DNA of 64,000 bases from Hymenobacter plasmatis (GCF_020711255.1 NZ_JAJFAW010000011.1:62001-126000), one strand, 5' to 3'; shown: positions 50,170-59,253, counted from the first letter of the stretch. Notes: generated from the letters alone by a model not told the origin. Numbers and translations: made by a program.

Positions 50170-50523
50170 TTATGGCTTGCGAATAAGAGTGAAATACTCT
50201 TTATAAAACCTATAAATCTTCACGGAATCTTCCTTCGTGTACAGCTGCAATGTGTCCCCTTTTAGATTATAGCTCTCATTATGAAACACACCACTATGTT
50301 TTTGAGAGTCTAACACCAATTTCCCTGGAGTCTTATGCCAGATGCCTTTGTACGTATTTGTCTTTCGAGGACTGCTATGATACCAAGTTGAATATGCGAA
50401 AGTAGAATCGCTGAACAGCGTCACAATAAGATGAGAATGGTACGGACTTCCTCCCTCATATTTCTCTATAACATGCTTACGAGAAGGCAATAACAGCAGA
50501 ACTGACAAGCTCAATACTTTCAT
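50170..50523 (-). CDS. Hypothetical protein, AT-rich gene
   Basis: A 117-residue protein with a short hydrophobic leader (MKVLSLSVLLLLPS). A mostly beta, aromatic-rich body follows, for example HLIVTLFSDSTFAYSTWYHS and YKGIWHKTPGKLVLDSQKHS; the latter pattern recalls lipocalin-like DUFs of Bacteroidota. No family assigned. Codon and base usage are clearly AT-richer than the flanks. Together with the GIY-YIG remnant it is bracketed by an inverted REP pair. Confidence 0.5.
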   Translation of the reverse strand: MKVLSLSVLLLLPSRKHVIEKYEGGSPYHSHLIVTLFSDSTFAYSTWYHSSPRKTNTYKGIWHKTPGKLVLDSQKHSGVFHNESYNLKGDTLQLYTKEDSVKIYRFYKEYFTLIRKP

Positions 50524-50575
50524 TTTGAATTTGGCAAAGGATTGATGCTATCAGCTATTTTTGGTTAAAGCACTG

Positions 50576-50622
50576 TCAACGAAGCGGTAGAGATGCTTCG
50601 ACTGCGCTCAGCATGACGGTCT
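50576..50622. repeat. REP unit (GTCATGCTGAGC family), right half of the pair
   Basis: 47 bases, inverted relative to 49814-49859, from TCAACGAAGCGG to CATGACGGTCT. Together the two units bracket about 715 bases with the GIY-YIG remnant and an AT-rich gene. Confidence 0.85.
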
Positions 50623-50654
50623 AGTTGGCTGGCCTATTGCTACTAAAACTACAG

Positions 50655-51326
50655 CTACGCCAGGTTCTCAGTGTCAGGAGCTACTAAGGGAGCACGCTCC
50701 GGAGCAACGGCTTGATTCTCCTCTTGCTGATGGAAAAAGCGGCTCTGGTTGAGCAGAATCAAGGCCACGCCTACGAAAATGGAGGAATCAGCGATGTTGA
50801 AGATGGGCCAGAGCGACACGTACTTCCCTCCTAGCAGCGGCCAGTTTTGGGGCAAAAAGCCTTCGTAAATGTCTACGTACAGCATGTCGACCACTTGGCC
50901 GTAGAACCAGCGCGTGGGCGAGGCAAAGGGGGCGTTGTTGTAGATGATGCCGTAGAAAACTGAGTCGATGAGGTTGCCGACGGCGCCGCCTAAAATCAGG
51001 GCCATGCAGGCGATGTAGCCGGCCGAAGCCCGCTGGCGGCAGAGGCGGACAATGTAGTAGCTCAGGCCGAAGACAGCTAGCAAGCGAAAAGCCGTCAGAG
51101 CCAGCTTGCCGTAGGGCGCTGGCAATTCGGCCCCGAAGGCCATGCCCGGATTCAGCGTGTAATGGAGCTTAAACCAGTTGCCGAGCAAGGGAATTTCCCC
51201 CGCCATGCCGGGCTGCATGTAGGTGTGCACGGCCCACTTCGAGAGCTGGTCGATGGCAATAATGAGCAGGGCCAGCAGGAAGAACTTAGCGGCGGATTGC
51301 TGGCGATTGGTGAGGGTTGGGTGCAT
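50655..51326 (-). CDS. lspA: Lipoprotein signal peptidase (signal peptidase II)
   Basis: A 223-residue membrane aspartic protease that removes signal peptides from prolipoproteins. The two catalytic Asp lie in GGAVGNLIDSVFYG and FNIADSSIFVGVAL; LSKWAVHTYMQPGM and FKLHYTLNPGMAFG are further family signatures. Four transmembrane helices are visible. It is somewhat longer than E. coli LspA because of an inserted loop near the second Asp and a C-terminal tail (RAPLVAPDTENLA). CACTTTTG, a near -7 box, lies upstream. It precedes ileS, the usual genomic neighbour, but is separated from it by 167 bases. Confidence 0.95.
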   Translation of the reverse strand: MHPTLTNRQQSAAKFFLLALLIIAIDQLSKWAVHTYMQPGMAGEIPLLGNWFKLHYTLNPGMAFGAELPAPYGKLALTAFRLLAVFGLSYYIVRLCRQRASAGYIACMALILGGAVGNLIDSVFYGIIYNNAPFASPTRWFYGQVVDMLYVDIYEGFLPQNWPLLGGKYVSLWPIFNIADSSIFVGVALILLNQSRFFHQQEENQAVAPERAPLVAPDTENLA

Positions 51327-51493
51327 TCAGACGGTGCCAAAAGTGGCGAGAGCGACGGCCTGTTTTATTACCGTCTTTTTGTACCTTTTATAACTGACTG
51401 TCTGGGCTTTTGGGCCGATAAAGACGAGTTTATTTAACGTTTGTGCGACCGAGGACTCGCCGGGGTTTTGCGGCCCCGTCGAGTCGTTCAGCA

Positions 51494-54400
51494 TCAAGCA
51501 GTTGCAACCTCCAAATGCACGGGCACGGAGTAGTCATCAAATTCGAGCACGGAACCGCCGTTCACGTTGGCCGCAAACGTCAGGGCCAGGGCCTGCGTTT
51601 CGGTGCGGATGTAGTCGCCGAACGCGGCCACAGCAGCCGTAAGCTCGGGCTGCTGGTCTGCCAAAGTGACGCGGATTTTGTCCTGCACTTCCAGGCCCGA
51701 GTCTTTGCGCAGGTTCTGCAGGCGGTTCACCAGCTCGCGGGCGAGGCCTTCCTGGCGCAGCTCGTCGGTCAGGGTCACGTCGAGGGCCACGGTGAGGGGG
51801 CCGTCGGTGGCCACGAGCCAGCCGGGCAAGTCGTCGGTGCGGATTTCCACATCGTCGGGGGCTAGCGTGATGGGCTGGCCATCTACTTCCACGGCGAGGC
51901 TTCCCTCCTTCTCCAGCTTGCTGATTTCCGCCGCCGTCATCTGCTGAATGCGGGCACCCACGGCCTTCAGGCGCGGGCCGTATTGCTGGCCGAGGCGCTT
52001 GAAATTGGGCTTCACCGACTTCACCAGCACGCCGCTTTCGTCGTCGAGGAACTCGATGTGCTTCACGTTGATTTCGGCGCAAATCAGGTCCTCCACGAGG
52101 CCGACCTGCTCCTTGGTCGAGTCGTTCAGCACCGGCACCAGGATGCGCTGCAGGGGCTGGCGCACCTTCAGCACCGACTTTTTGCGCAGCGAGTGGGCCA
52201 GCGAGCTGATGCGTTGGGCCAGCTCCATACGCTCCTCCAGCCTCGGGTCGATGCGGGCAGTGTCGGCTTCCACCAACAGCGTCAAATGCACCGATTCCGG
52301 GGCCAGGGGCGTGTTTTTGGCCACGGCCTCGGCGCGCATGCCGTCGGTCATGTTCTTGTACAGCCACTCACCGAAAAACGGCGCGATGGGCGACATGAGT
52401 TGAGCTACGACAACCAGGCATTCCTGCAGGGTTTCGTAGGCGGCGCGCTTGTCGGCGGTCAGTTCGCCTTTCCAGAAACGGCGGCGCGAGAGGCGCACGT
52501 ACCAGTTCGAGAGCTGGTCGGTCACGAAATCCTGGATGGCGCGGGCGGCCTTCGTGGGGTCGTAGCTGTCCAGATGGCCGCGCACTTCCACAATCAGCGA
52601 CTGCAACTTGCTCAGAATCCAGCGGTCCAGCTCGCTCAGTTCCGAGAGCGGAATGCGGTTGAATTCGCTGGTTTGAAACTCGTCCAGATTCGCGTAAAGC
52701 GCATAGAACGAGTACGTATTGAACAGCGTGCCGAAGAAACGGCGCTGCACCTCGGTCACGCCGGCGGGGTCGAACTTGAGGTTGTCCCACGGTGGCGCGT
52801 TAGCGATGAGGTACCAGCGGGTGGCATCCGGGCCGAACTGCTTTATGGTGGCAAAGGGGTCGACGGCGTTGCCGAGGCGCTTGCTCATCTTCTGGCCGTC
52901 CTTGGCCAGCACGAGGCCGTTGGCAATCACGTTTTTGAAGGCCACGGAGTCTTCCAGCATCACGGCCAGGGCGTGCAGCGTGAAGAACCAGCCGCGGGTT
53001 TGGTCCACACCTTCGGCAATGAAATCGGCGGGGAAGTTCTTCTGGAATTTCTCGGCGTTTTCGATGGGGTAGTGCCACTGCGCGTAGGGCATGGCCCCGG
53101 AGTCGAACCACACGTCGATAAGGTCGGGCTCGCGGTACATGGGCTGGCCGGTGGGGCTCACGAGGAATATATCGTCCACGTAGGGCCGGTGCAGGTCCAC
53201 TTTTTCGCCGTTGGCGTAGGGATTGTGGGTCATGACTTCGGCCGCAACGGCCTTGTCAATCTCCGTTTTCAGCTGCGCTATGCTGCCGATGCACAGCTCC
53301 TCGGTGCCGTCCTGCGTGCGCCAGATGGGCAGCGGCGTTCCCCAGTAGCGCGAGCGGCTCAGGTTCCAGTCCACTAGGTTTTCGAGCCAGTTGCCGAAGC
53401 GGCCGGTGCCGGTGCTTTCGGGCTTCCAGTTGATGGTTTTGTTGAGCTCAATGAGCCGGTCTTTCACCGCCGTGGTCTTGATGAACCAGGAATCGAGCGG
53501 GTAGTAGAGCACGGGCTTGTCGGTGCGCCAGCAGTGCGGGTAGGTGTGCTCGTACTTCTCCACTTTGAAGGCCGTGCCGTCGCCCTTCATCTTGATGACG
53601 ATGCTCTCATCCAGCGTTTTATAGTCGGCGCCGGATTCGTCGTGTCCGTCGTAGTTCTTCACCCAGCGGCCCGCAAACTCGCCCATTTGGGGCACGTAGC
53701 GGCCCGTCCGGTCCACGATGGGGCCGAGCGTGCCTTCGGCATCCGGCACCATCAGCGCCGGGATGTCGGCCAGCTGCGCGGCCCGGAAGTCATCGGCGCC
53801 AAACGTAGGCGAGATGTGCACGATGCCCGTGCCATCCTCCGTGGTCACGAAGTCGCCGTTGATGACGCGGAAAGCCCGCTCCTCGCCTTCAAACGGCGTG
53901 AAATCGAACAGGCGCTCGTACTTGATGTCGATAAGGTCCGCACCGGTAAACTCGCCTAGTACACGCCAGGGCAGCACCTTGTGGTCGCTTTCGGCATAGC
54001 CTTCCAGCGGCGCGGCGGCGCCTTTTTCGTTGAAATAACGGCTCACCAACGCCTTGGCCAGCACCACGTGGATGGGCTCGTAGGTGTAGGGGTTGAAGGT
54101 GCGAATCAGCTGGTACGGGATGTTCTTGCCCACGGCCAGACCAGTGTTGGCGGGCAGGGTCCAGGGCGTAGTCGTCCAGGCTAGGATGAACACCTTGGCG
54201 TCGTTGCCAGCCAGAGCAAACAGCTTCTCCGCAACCGGGCCCGGCTTCACCTTGAACTGCGCCACCACGGTCGTGTCTTTCACGTCGCGGTAGGTACCGG
54301 GCTGGTTCAGCTCGTGCGAGCTGAGGCCGGTACCGGCGGCCGGCGAATACGGCTGAATGGTATAGCCCTTGTACAGCAAGCCCTTGTCGTAAAGCTTCTT

Positions 54401-54892
54401 GAGCAGCGCCCAGCAGCTTTCGATGTACTCCGGCTCGAAGGTCACATAAGGGTCGTCGAGGTCGACCCAGTAGCCCATTTTCTCGGTCAGGTCGTCCCAC
54501 TGCGCCTTGAAGCGCATGACGGTTTCCTTGCAGCGCTGGTTGTACTCCTCCACGCTGATTTTCTTGCCGATATCCTCCTTCGTGATGCCGAGCTCCTTCT
54601 CCACCTGCAGCTCAATGGGCAGGCCATGGGTGTCCCAGCCGCCTTTGCGGGGCACTTGCTTGCCCTGCAGCGTCTGGTAGCGGCAGAAGATATCCTTCAC
54701 CGTGCGGGCCATGACGTGGTGGATGCCGGGCGCGCCGTTGGCCGAGGGCGGGCCTTCGTAAAACACGAACGTGGGCTGGCCTTCGCGGCTGCTCACGCTC
54801 TTTTCAAAGATGCCGTGCTCCTTCCACCAGGCGAGGATGTCCTCGCCCACCTGGCCATAATTGAGCGGCTGCTTGTATTCGGGGTATTTCAT
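51494..54892 (-). CDS. ileS: Isoleucyl-tRNA synthetase
   Basis: A class I synthetase of about 1132 residues that charges tRNA-Ile and edits valine. The HIGH-type motif is NGAPGIHHVMARTVKD. Editing-domain segments follow (AWTTTPWTLPANTGLAVG, DDFRAAQLADIPALM). The KMSKS-type motif is GQKMSKRLGNAV, i.e. KMSKR. A long C-terminal anticodon-binding region with a tail replaces the zinc tail of type 1 enzymes. Length and KMSKR point to the eukaryote-like type 2 IleRS seen in Bacteroidota, which can be mupirocin insensitive; resistance is inference. Start ATG 54892 (MKYPEYKQP) rather than 54916. Confidence 0.95.
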   Translation of the reverse strand: MKYPEYKQPLNYGQVGEDILAWWKEHGIFEKSVSSREGQPTFVFYEGPPSANGAPGIHHVMARTVKDIFCRYQTLQGKQVPRKGGWDTHGLPIELQVEKELGITKEDIGKKISVEEYNQRCKETVMRFKAQWDDLTEKMGYWVDLDDPYVTFEPEYIESCWALLKKLYDKGLLYKGYTIQPYSPAAGTGLSSHELNQPGTYRDVKDTTVVAQFKVKPGPVAEKLFALAGNDAKVFILAWTTTPWTLPANTGLAVGKNIPYQLIRTFNPYTYEPIHVVLAKALVSRYFNEKGAAAPLEGYAESDHKVLPWRVLGEFTGADLIDIKYERLFDFTPFEGEERAFRVINGDFVTTEDGTGIVHISPTFGADDFRAAQLADIPALMVPDAEGTLGPIVDRTGRYVPQMGEFAGRWVKNYDGHDESGADYKTLDESIVIKMKGDGTAFKVEKYEHTYPHCWRTDKPVLYYPLDSWFIKTTAVKDRLIELNKTINWKPESTGTGRFGNWLENLVDWNLSRSRYWGTPLPIWRTQDGTEELCIGSIAQLKTEIDKAVAAEVMTHNPYANGEKVDLHRPYVDDIFLVSPTGQPMYREPDLIDVWFDSGAMPYAQWHYPIENAEKFQKNFPADFIAEGVDQTRGWFFTLHALAVMLEDSVAFKNVIANGLVLAKDGQKMSKRLGNAVDPFATIKQFGPDATRWYLIANAPPWDNLKFDPAGVTEVQRRFFGTLFNTYSFYALYANLDEFQTSEFNRIPLSELSELDRWILSKLQSLIVEVRGHLDSYDPTKAARAIQDFVTDQLSNWYVRLSRRRFWKGELTADKRAAYETLQECLVVVAQLMSPIAPFFGEWLYKNMTDGMRAEAVAKNTPLAPESVHLTLLVEADTARIDPRLEERMELAQRISSLAHSLRKKSVLKVRQPLQRILVPVLNDSTKEQVGLVEDLICAEINVKHIEFLDDESGVLVKSVKPNFKRLGQQYGPRLKAVGARIQQMTAAEISKLEKEGSLAVEVDGQPITLAPDDVEIRTDDLPGWLVATDGPLTVALDVTLTDELRQEGLARELVNRLQNLRKDSGLEVQDKIRVTLADQQPELTAAVAAFGDYIRTETQALALTFAANVNGGSVLEFDDYSVPVHLEVATA

Positions 54893-54922
54893 GTAGTGAG
54901 TGTGTCTATCAATCATTCAGCT

Positions 54923-55019
54923 CGTCATGCTGAGCGCAGCCGAAGCATCTCTGCCTCGGAAGTAATCAATGCTAGCTCAACGAAGCGGTAAAGATGCTTC
55001 GGCTGCGCTCAGCATGACG
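54923..55019. repeat. REP-type inverted repeat (GTCATGCTGAGC family), copy 3
   Basis: Perfect 28-base arms at 54923-54950 and 54992-55019 with a 41-base spacer. It lies immediately upstream of the ileS start and 31 bases after the exporter stop. Confidence 0.92.
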
Positions 55020-55050
55020 TTCTTCTAATTCAACGCCTAGGAGTGACCGG

Positions 55051-57486
55051 CTATTCGCCCAGTTCGCCCCGGCGCTGCACCGTCATTTTATCAAGGTTTA
55101 GCTCCAAATCGTCGTCTTCTTCGTGGTACGACTCGTCATAGTGCCGCACCAGCGCATTGTCGTCAATGAAGTTGCCTTTGCCGTGCTCAAAGGTGACCAA
55201 TAGGCAAGGCAACAAAATCAGGTTGGAAAAATTCGTAATCAGCAGCGAAGCCGACATCAGTAGGCCCAGGGCCTTGGTGCCGCCAAACTCGCTGAAGGCA
55301 AAAATGCTGAAGCCCACAAACAGCACAATGCTGGTGTAAATCATGCTGGTTCCAGCCTCGCTTAGCGTTACCGATACGGCTTCGCGCACGCGCTGGCCAT
55401 TCAGAGCCATTTCCTGCCGGAATTTGGCCAGCAGGTGAATGGAGTTGTCGCCGTCGATGCCCAGGGCGATAACGAAAATCAGGGCCGTGCCGGGCTTGAG
55501 CGGAATGTTGAAATAGCCCATGATGCCGGCGGTGAGTATCAGCGTTACGGCGTTGGGCACTAGGGCAAACAGCACCGTGCGGGCCGAGCGGAACAGAATC
55601 AGCACCACCAGCCCAACCAGCCCAAACGCCAGCAACAGGCTTTCCTGCAGGGTGTTGATGATGTACTCATTGCCCTTTGTGAACAGGATAGTGGTGCCGG
55701 TGGGACGCACATCCATACCCGTGCCGTTGAAAATGCGATGCATCTCGGGCAGGATTTTGTTATTCATCAGGGTGTCGAGATTGCGCGAGCCGATGTCGGC
55801 AATCTTAAGGCTGATGCGGGCCTTCTGGCCTGTGCTGTCCACAAACGAGCGAATCAGCTTGCTGTCCATGCCCGCGCCGGTTCCTTTGGAATTGGCCAGG
55901 CTGCTGAGAATGAAGTTTTTATCGGAGTTATCCGGCAGGCGGTAGAATTGGGGGTCGCCGTTATAGTAGGCCTGGGTGGCCGCCTTCAGGAAGGTAACGA
56001 TGCTGATGGGCGAGGTTACTTCGGGCTGGGTACGCAGGAAGTTTTCGAACTGGTTGATTTTTTCCAGGTTCTTGAGCTTGAGCAGGCCGCGCTTTTTGTG
56101 GGTATCCACCACAAATTCGAGCGGCATCACGCCGTTGAAGTGGCGCTCAAAAAAGGTCAGGTCGGAGTTGACGGAGCTGCCTTTGGGCAGGTCGTCGACC
56201 ATAAACGACACGGCCTCGATGCGCCGAATGCCAATGGCGGCCCCCAGCACGAGCACCAGCGCCAGCACGTACACCGTGGGGCGGCGGTCCATCACCAGGT
56301 AGTCGAAAAACTCCAGCAGCTTGGTGAGGGGCTTGGCGTCGAGGTGCTCGAGCTGCTTGGGCGTGGGGGGCGGCAGGTAGGTAAACACGGCCGGAATCAG
56401 CAGGAAGCTGATGATGAAGGCCACGAAAATATTGACCGTGGCCACCAGCCCAAACTGGAACAGAATGGCGATGTCGGTGAAGCAAAACACGAAAAAGCCC
56501 ACGGCGGTGGTCGTGTTGTTCATCAGGGTCACGAGGCCGATTTTGCGGATTACCCGCGTCATGGCTAGCATCTGGTTGCCCGATTTGCGGTAGTCGTAAT
56601 GGTAGCGCGAAAGCAGGTAGGTGCAGTTCGGAATACCAATGACAATGATGAGACTGGGAATCAGGCCGGTGAGCAGGTTGATTTTGTAGCCCAACAGCAC
56701 AATGGAGCCAATGGCCCACACCGCCGTAACGCCTACCACCAGCAGCGGAAACACCACCGCGGCCCAAGTCCGGAAAAAGGCCAGCAGCGTGATACCGGTC
56801 ACAATCATCGCTAGAATGGTAAAGAAGGTCATTTCCGACCCCACCTTGCTGGTCATGGTGTAGCGCACGTAGGGCAGGCCGGCGTAGTGCAGGCGGATGT
56901 TGGTCTTCTTCTCGAAGGCCTTGGCGTAGCCCAGAATGTTCTTCATCACGGCCTGGCGGCGCGACGAGTTGAGGTACTTCGGGTCCATGGTCAGGGCCAG
57001 CAGCGTGGCCCCCGTCGTTGGGCTGATGAGCTGCCCCTTGTAGAATTCGACCTTGTTGACCTCGCGCATCAGGCTGTCGAGCTCGGCCTGGGTGCGCGGA
57101 AACGTCTTGAATATTGGCTCGGTCTTGAACTGGTTCGTGACCGTGTCTTTGCGGATGGCCAGCAGCTTGGTCACACTCAGCACGCCGCTCACGCCGGGCA
57201 CTTTGGCCAGCGTGTCGGTGAGGGTGCGCAGCTCGTTGAAGTTGCCCAGCTTGTATACGGCGCTGTCTTGCAAGCCCAGCACCAGCACGTTAGCATCTTC
57301 GCCGAAGGTCTTTTTGAACTGCTGGAAGTACAGCATGTCCGGGTCCTGCGGACTGACTACCTGGGCAAAGTCGTAGGTCATCTCCACGTCCTTGGCTTTC
57401 CAGGCCATAAACACGGTGATGACGGCCAGCACCGCAATGAGCGTGCGCCGGAACCGGATGATGAACAAGGCGAGGGAGGCCCACAT
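55051..57486 (-). CDS. RND/MMPL superfamily exporter
   Basis: A protein of about 811 residues with the duplicated MMPL layout: each half has one transmembrane helix, a large periplasmic loop and five more helices. Visible signatures are PSLIIVIGIPNCTYLLSRY, VTLMNNTTTAVGFFVFCFT in half one and FVIALGIDGDNSIHLLAKFR in half two. Family members export lipids, hopanoids or antibiotics using proton motive force; no adaptor gene is adjacent. The frame starts at TTG 57498, but ATG 57486 (MWASLALF) is more natural and lies 17 bases after a -7 box. Confidence 0.88.
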   Translation of the reverse strand: MWASLALFIIRFRRTLIAVLAVITVFMAWKAKDVEMTYDFAQVVSPQDPDMLYFQQFKKTFGEDANVLVLGLQDSAVYKLGNFNELRTLTDTLAKVPGVSGVLSVTKLLAIRKDTVTNQFKTEPIFKTFPRTQAELDSLMREVNKVEFYKGQLISPTTGATLLALTMDPKYLNSSRRQAVMKNILGYAKAFEKKTNIRLHYAGLPYVRYTMTSKVGSEMTFFTILAMIVTGITLLAFFRTWAAVVFPLLVVGVTAVWAIGSIVLLGYKINLLTGLIPSLIIVIGIPNCTYLLSRYHYDYRKSGNQMLAMTRVIRKIGLVTLMNNTTTAVGFFVFCFTDIAILFQFGLVATVNIFVAFIISFLLIPAVFTYLPPPTPKQLEHLDAKPLTKLLEFFDYLVMDRRPTVYVLALVLVLGAAIGIRRIEAVSFMVDDLPKGSSVNSDLTFFERHFNGVMPLEFVVDTHKKRGLLKLKNLEKINQFENFLRTQPEVTSPISIVTFLKAATQAYYNGDPQFYRLPDNSDKNFILSSLANSKGTGAGMDSKLIRSFVDSTGQKARISLKIADIGSRNLDTLMNNKILPEMHRIFNGTGMDVRPTGTTILFTKGNEYIINTLQESLLLAFGLVGLVVLILFRSARTVLFALVPNAVTLILTAGIMGYFNIPLKPGTALIFVIALGIDGDNSIHLLAKFRQEMALNGQRVREAVSVTLSEAGTSMIYTSIVLFVGFSIFAFSEFGGTKALGLLMSASLLITNFSNLILLPCLLVTFEHGKGNFIDDNALVRHYDESYHEEDDDLELNLDKMTVQRRGELGE

Positions 57487-57503
57487 AAAATCCTGCAAAA
57501 AGG

Positions 57504-57511
57504 CAAAGTTA
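57504..57511 (-). promoter_or_regulatory. -7 promoter box TAACTTTG for the RND exporter
   Basis: A perfect TAnnTTTG match on the minus strand, 17 bases before ATG 57486. It also helps to choose that ATG over the upstream TTG. Confidence 0.5.
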
Positions 57512-57557
57512 CATAAGCGCGGGCGCGGGGAACCTCACCCCTGCCGGGCACGGGCAC

Positions 57558-57678
57558 GGCCCCTCTCCTGCGGAGAGGGGAGCCGGACGGACGTAGGGGC
57601 GGGGCTTGCCCCCGCCCGCCGTTCGCGCCGTTTCCACGATTCCGTTCAACGACGGGCGGGGCGAGCCCCGCCCCTACG
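57558..57678. repeat. GC-rich REP-type element (CGTAGGGGCGGGGC family) plus adjacent hairpin
   Basis: Arms 57592-57623 and 57648-57678 are imperfect inverted repeats of CGTAGGGGCGGGGCTTGCCC type with a one-base length difference. A second hairpin, CCCCTCTC-CTGCG-GAGAGGGG, lies immediately to the left (57560-57581). A fourth repeat family in this window. Confidence 0.8.
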
Positions 57679-57681
57679 CGC

Positions 57682-57718
57682 AAAAAGCCCCGATTCCTCT
57701 CTAGAATTGGGGCTTTTT
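57682..57718. terminator. Bidirectional Rho-independent terminator, probably the original glyS terminator
   Basis: 15-base arms (57682-57696 and 57704-57718) with one G-T wobble end in runs of A and T. It lies 32 bases beyond the displaced copy of the glyS 3' end and so probably terminated glyS before the insertion. Confidence 0.85.
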
Positions 57719-57749
57719 GTTTAACGAACTTTCTCGCAATGACCGTTAC

Positions 57750-57806
57750 TTACAGCTTCTCAAACACGCGGCGGAAGCTCACAGCCTCACTGATGTACTG
57801 GCGTAG
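57750..57806 (-). pseudogene. Displaced copy of the glyS 3' end (18 codons plus stop)
   Basis: Read on the minus strand this is LRQYISEAVSFRRVFEKL followed by TAA. The real glyS ends LRSYIGEAVSFRRVFEKL and TAG at 59310-59254. The two 57-base copies agree at about 49 positions and are almost identical in the last 32 bases of the gene. It lies directly downstream of a lipoprotein gene, before the terminator. Confidence 0.85.
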
Positions 57807-57814
57807 CGTCGAAC

Positions 57815-59212
57815 TTACTGACAACCACGCACTACAGTAACTGGTAAAGTCTTAGCCTGTACAGCTCGGGGAACTACCGTTATTGTAGGAGCAGCCACAT
57901 CTTGAATACCTGTAAAAGGCTGTTCATTCAGCGCTGCCAAACCTGCGAATGTTTCCCGGCCGGTTATCACAGCTTGGAGCGAAGTTGTTGGGCAAAAGTT
58001 ATTACCTCTGCGATTTGTTTTGTGAAATTGAAACTGACCATACAATATATCAGCATCCATCGCCTGTCGCCCGAGACTGTAGCAACTCCCTTCTGTTGTG
58101 CAAACCACTTGCATGGGGCTCTTTGACAAAAAGGGAATCAGCACCGTGCTGTTGCTACCTAAGCGTTGTCCTACACCATCTGCCTCACCATCTACAGCAA
58201 CGTGGTAAAAATATTGCTGATTTTGATTGCGCATTAGTAAAGCACCTTCTCCAGTAGGTAGCAAATCAAAATCTGTCATTGCCGAACTGGTGAAATAATA
58301 CGTGGCTTTCATCCGGCGGCCTGAAGAGCTCAATTGTAGCAGACAATTACTTCCCGGGTCTTGTAAGGCTACTAGTACTGTGCCATCGGCCAGTGCTCGC
58401 AGTTGCCCTCCCTCCGGTTTCGTTTCTACTTGCGAATTGACATAGCTCACCGCTTGTTCTGCTACTCCTACCGCGGAAAAACGAGTAAAAAACGCCCCGC
58501 GCAAAGCCCGGGCTACCATTACCAACTTACCTGTAGGCAACTCTACCAGTTGAGGTCCTTCTACTTGAGTGGAAGAAAAAGCAGTTTTACGCTCCCACCG
58601 TAAATTCCCAACAGGGTCAAGCCCAAACAATATCAGTGCTTCCCGCTCGGCAGTATACACTACACTTCCCCCGTCGGCCAGAGGCAATACGCCATAGCTC
58701 ACCGCATTTATTTGGCTGGTAGGCGTGGTGCTGTATTCGTTGCTCCATTGCACCACACCTTGGTCATTTAGCCGGGCCACGACAAAGGAAGTGCTACCCG
58801 TAGTGAGCGTACCTGGACTACGCACCACCACAAGACCACCTCCACTTGGGCAAGGAGCAAAAGCCCCAGAACCGGTCACTGATGGCATACTGTATGTTTT
58901 GGCCCATACCGGACGGCCCGCTGTATCAATTCGCACTACAGTAGTCGCAGCGAAATAGCCCGTGCTGAACGACACGTCGGCTGCACTCACAAACTGAGCC
59001 CAAAAGGGTTCGCTATTGCTGCGTCCAGGATACAGATTCACTAGTTCGTTAAGGACCTTGGGGACAGTAATCATACTACTGTGGCCCAACGGCTGCGGCA
59101 AAGCCGGCCCCGTCGGGACCGTCACGACTGGTGATGGCAAATCAGGTTCATGGGTCGACTTACACCCGGTCATAACCGCAATGGCAAGCACAATAAAAAT
59201 TTCTGTTTTCAT
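57815..59212 (-). CDS. Lipoprotein of unknown function, possibly beta-propeller-like
   Basis: A protein of about 465 residues with a lipoprotein signal (lipobox AVMTGC near residues 13-18, then KSTHEP). The body has repeated beta units with Gly/Asp-turns and Trp, such as RIDTAGRPVWAKTYSMP, RLNDQGVVQWSNEYSTT and GLDPVGNLRWERKTAFSS, at roughly 50-residue spacing, as in beta-propellers of the PQQ/WD type. No catalytic motif is seen. Base composition is lower in GC than its neighbours. It is enclosed between the real and the displaced glyS 3' ends, so it was probably acquired. A longer start at 59242 is possible. Confidence 0.65.
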   Translation of the reverse strand: MKTEIFIVLAIAVMTGCKSTHEPDLPSPVVTVPTGPALPQPLGHSSMITVPKVLNELVNLYPGRSNSEPFWAQFVSAADVSFSTGYFAATTVVRIDTAGRPVWAKTYSMPSVTGSGAFAPCPSGGGLVVVRSPGTLTTGSTSFVVARLNDQGVVQWSNEYSTTPTSQINAVSYGVLPLADGGSVVYTAEREALILFGLDPVGNLRWERKTAFSSTQVEGPQLVELPTGKLVMVARALRGAFFTRFSAVGVAEQAVSYVNSQVETKPEGGQLRALADGTVLVALQDPGSNCLLQLSSSGRRMKATYYFTSSAMTDFDLLPTGEGALLMRNQNQQYFYHVAVDGEADGVGQRLGSNSTVLIPFLSKSPMQVVCTTEGSCYSLGRQAMDADILYGQFQFHKTNRRGNNFCPTTSLQAVITGRETFAGLAALNEQPFTGIQDVAAPTITVVPRAVQAKTLPVTVVRGCQ

Positions 59213-59253
59213 CCTGCGCTTGCCATTGTGGTGTGATTTCATTCCTGATTTAC

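Noticed and set aside
57560..57581. Hairpin considered as a separate terminator of the RND exporter
   Set aside because: It lies upstream of that minus-strand gene and has no T-run; treated as part of a repeat element.
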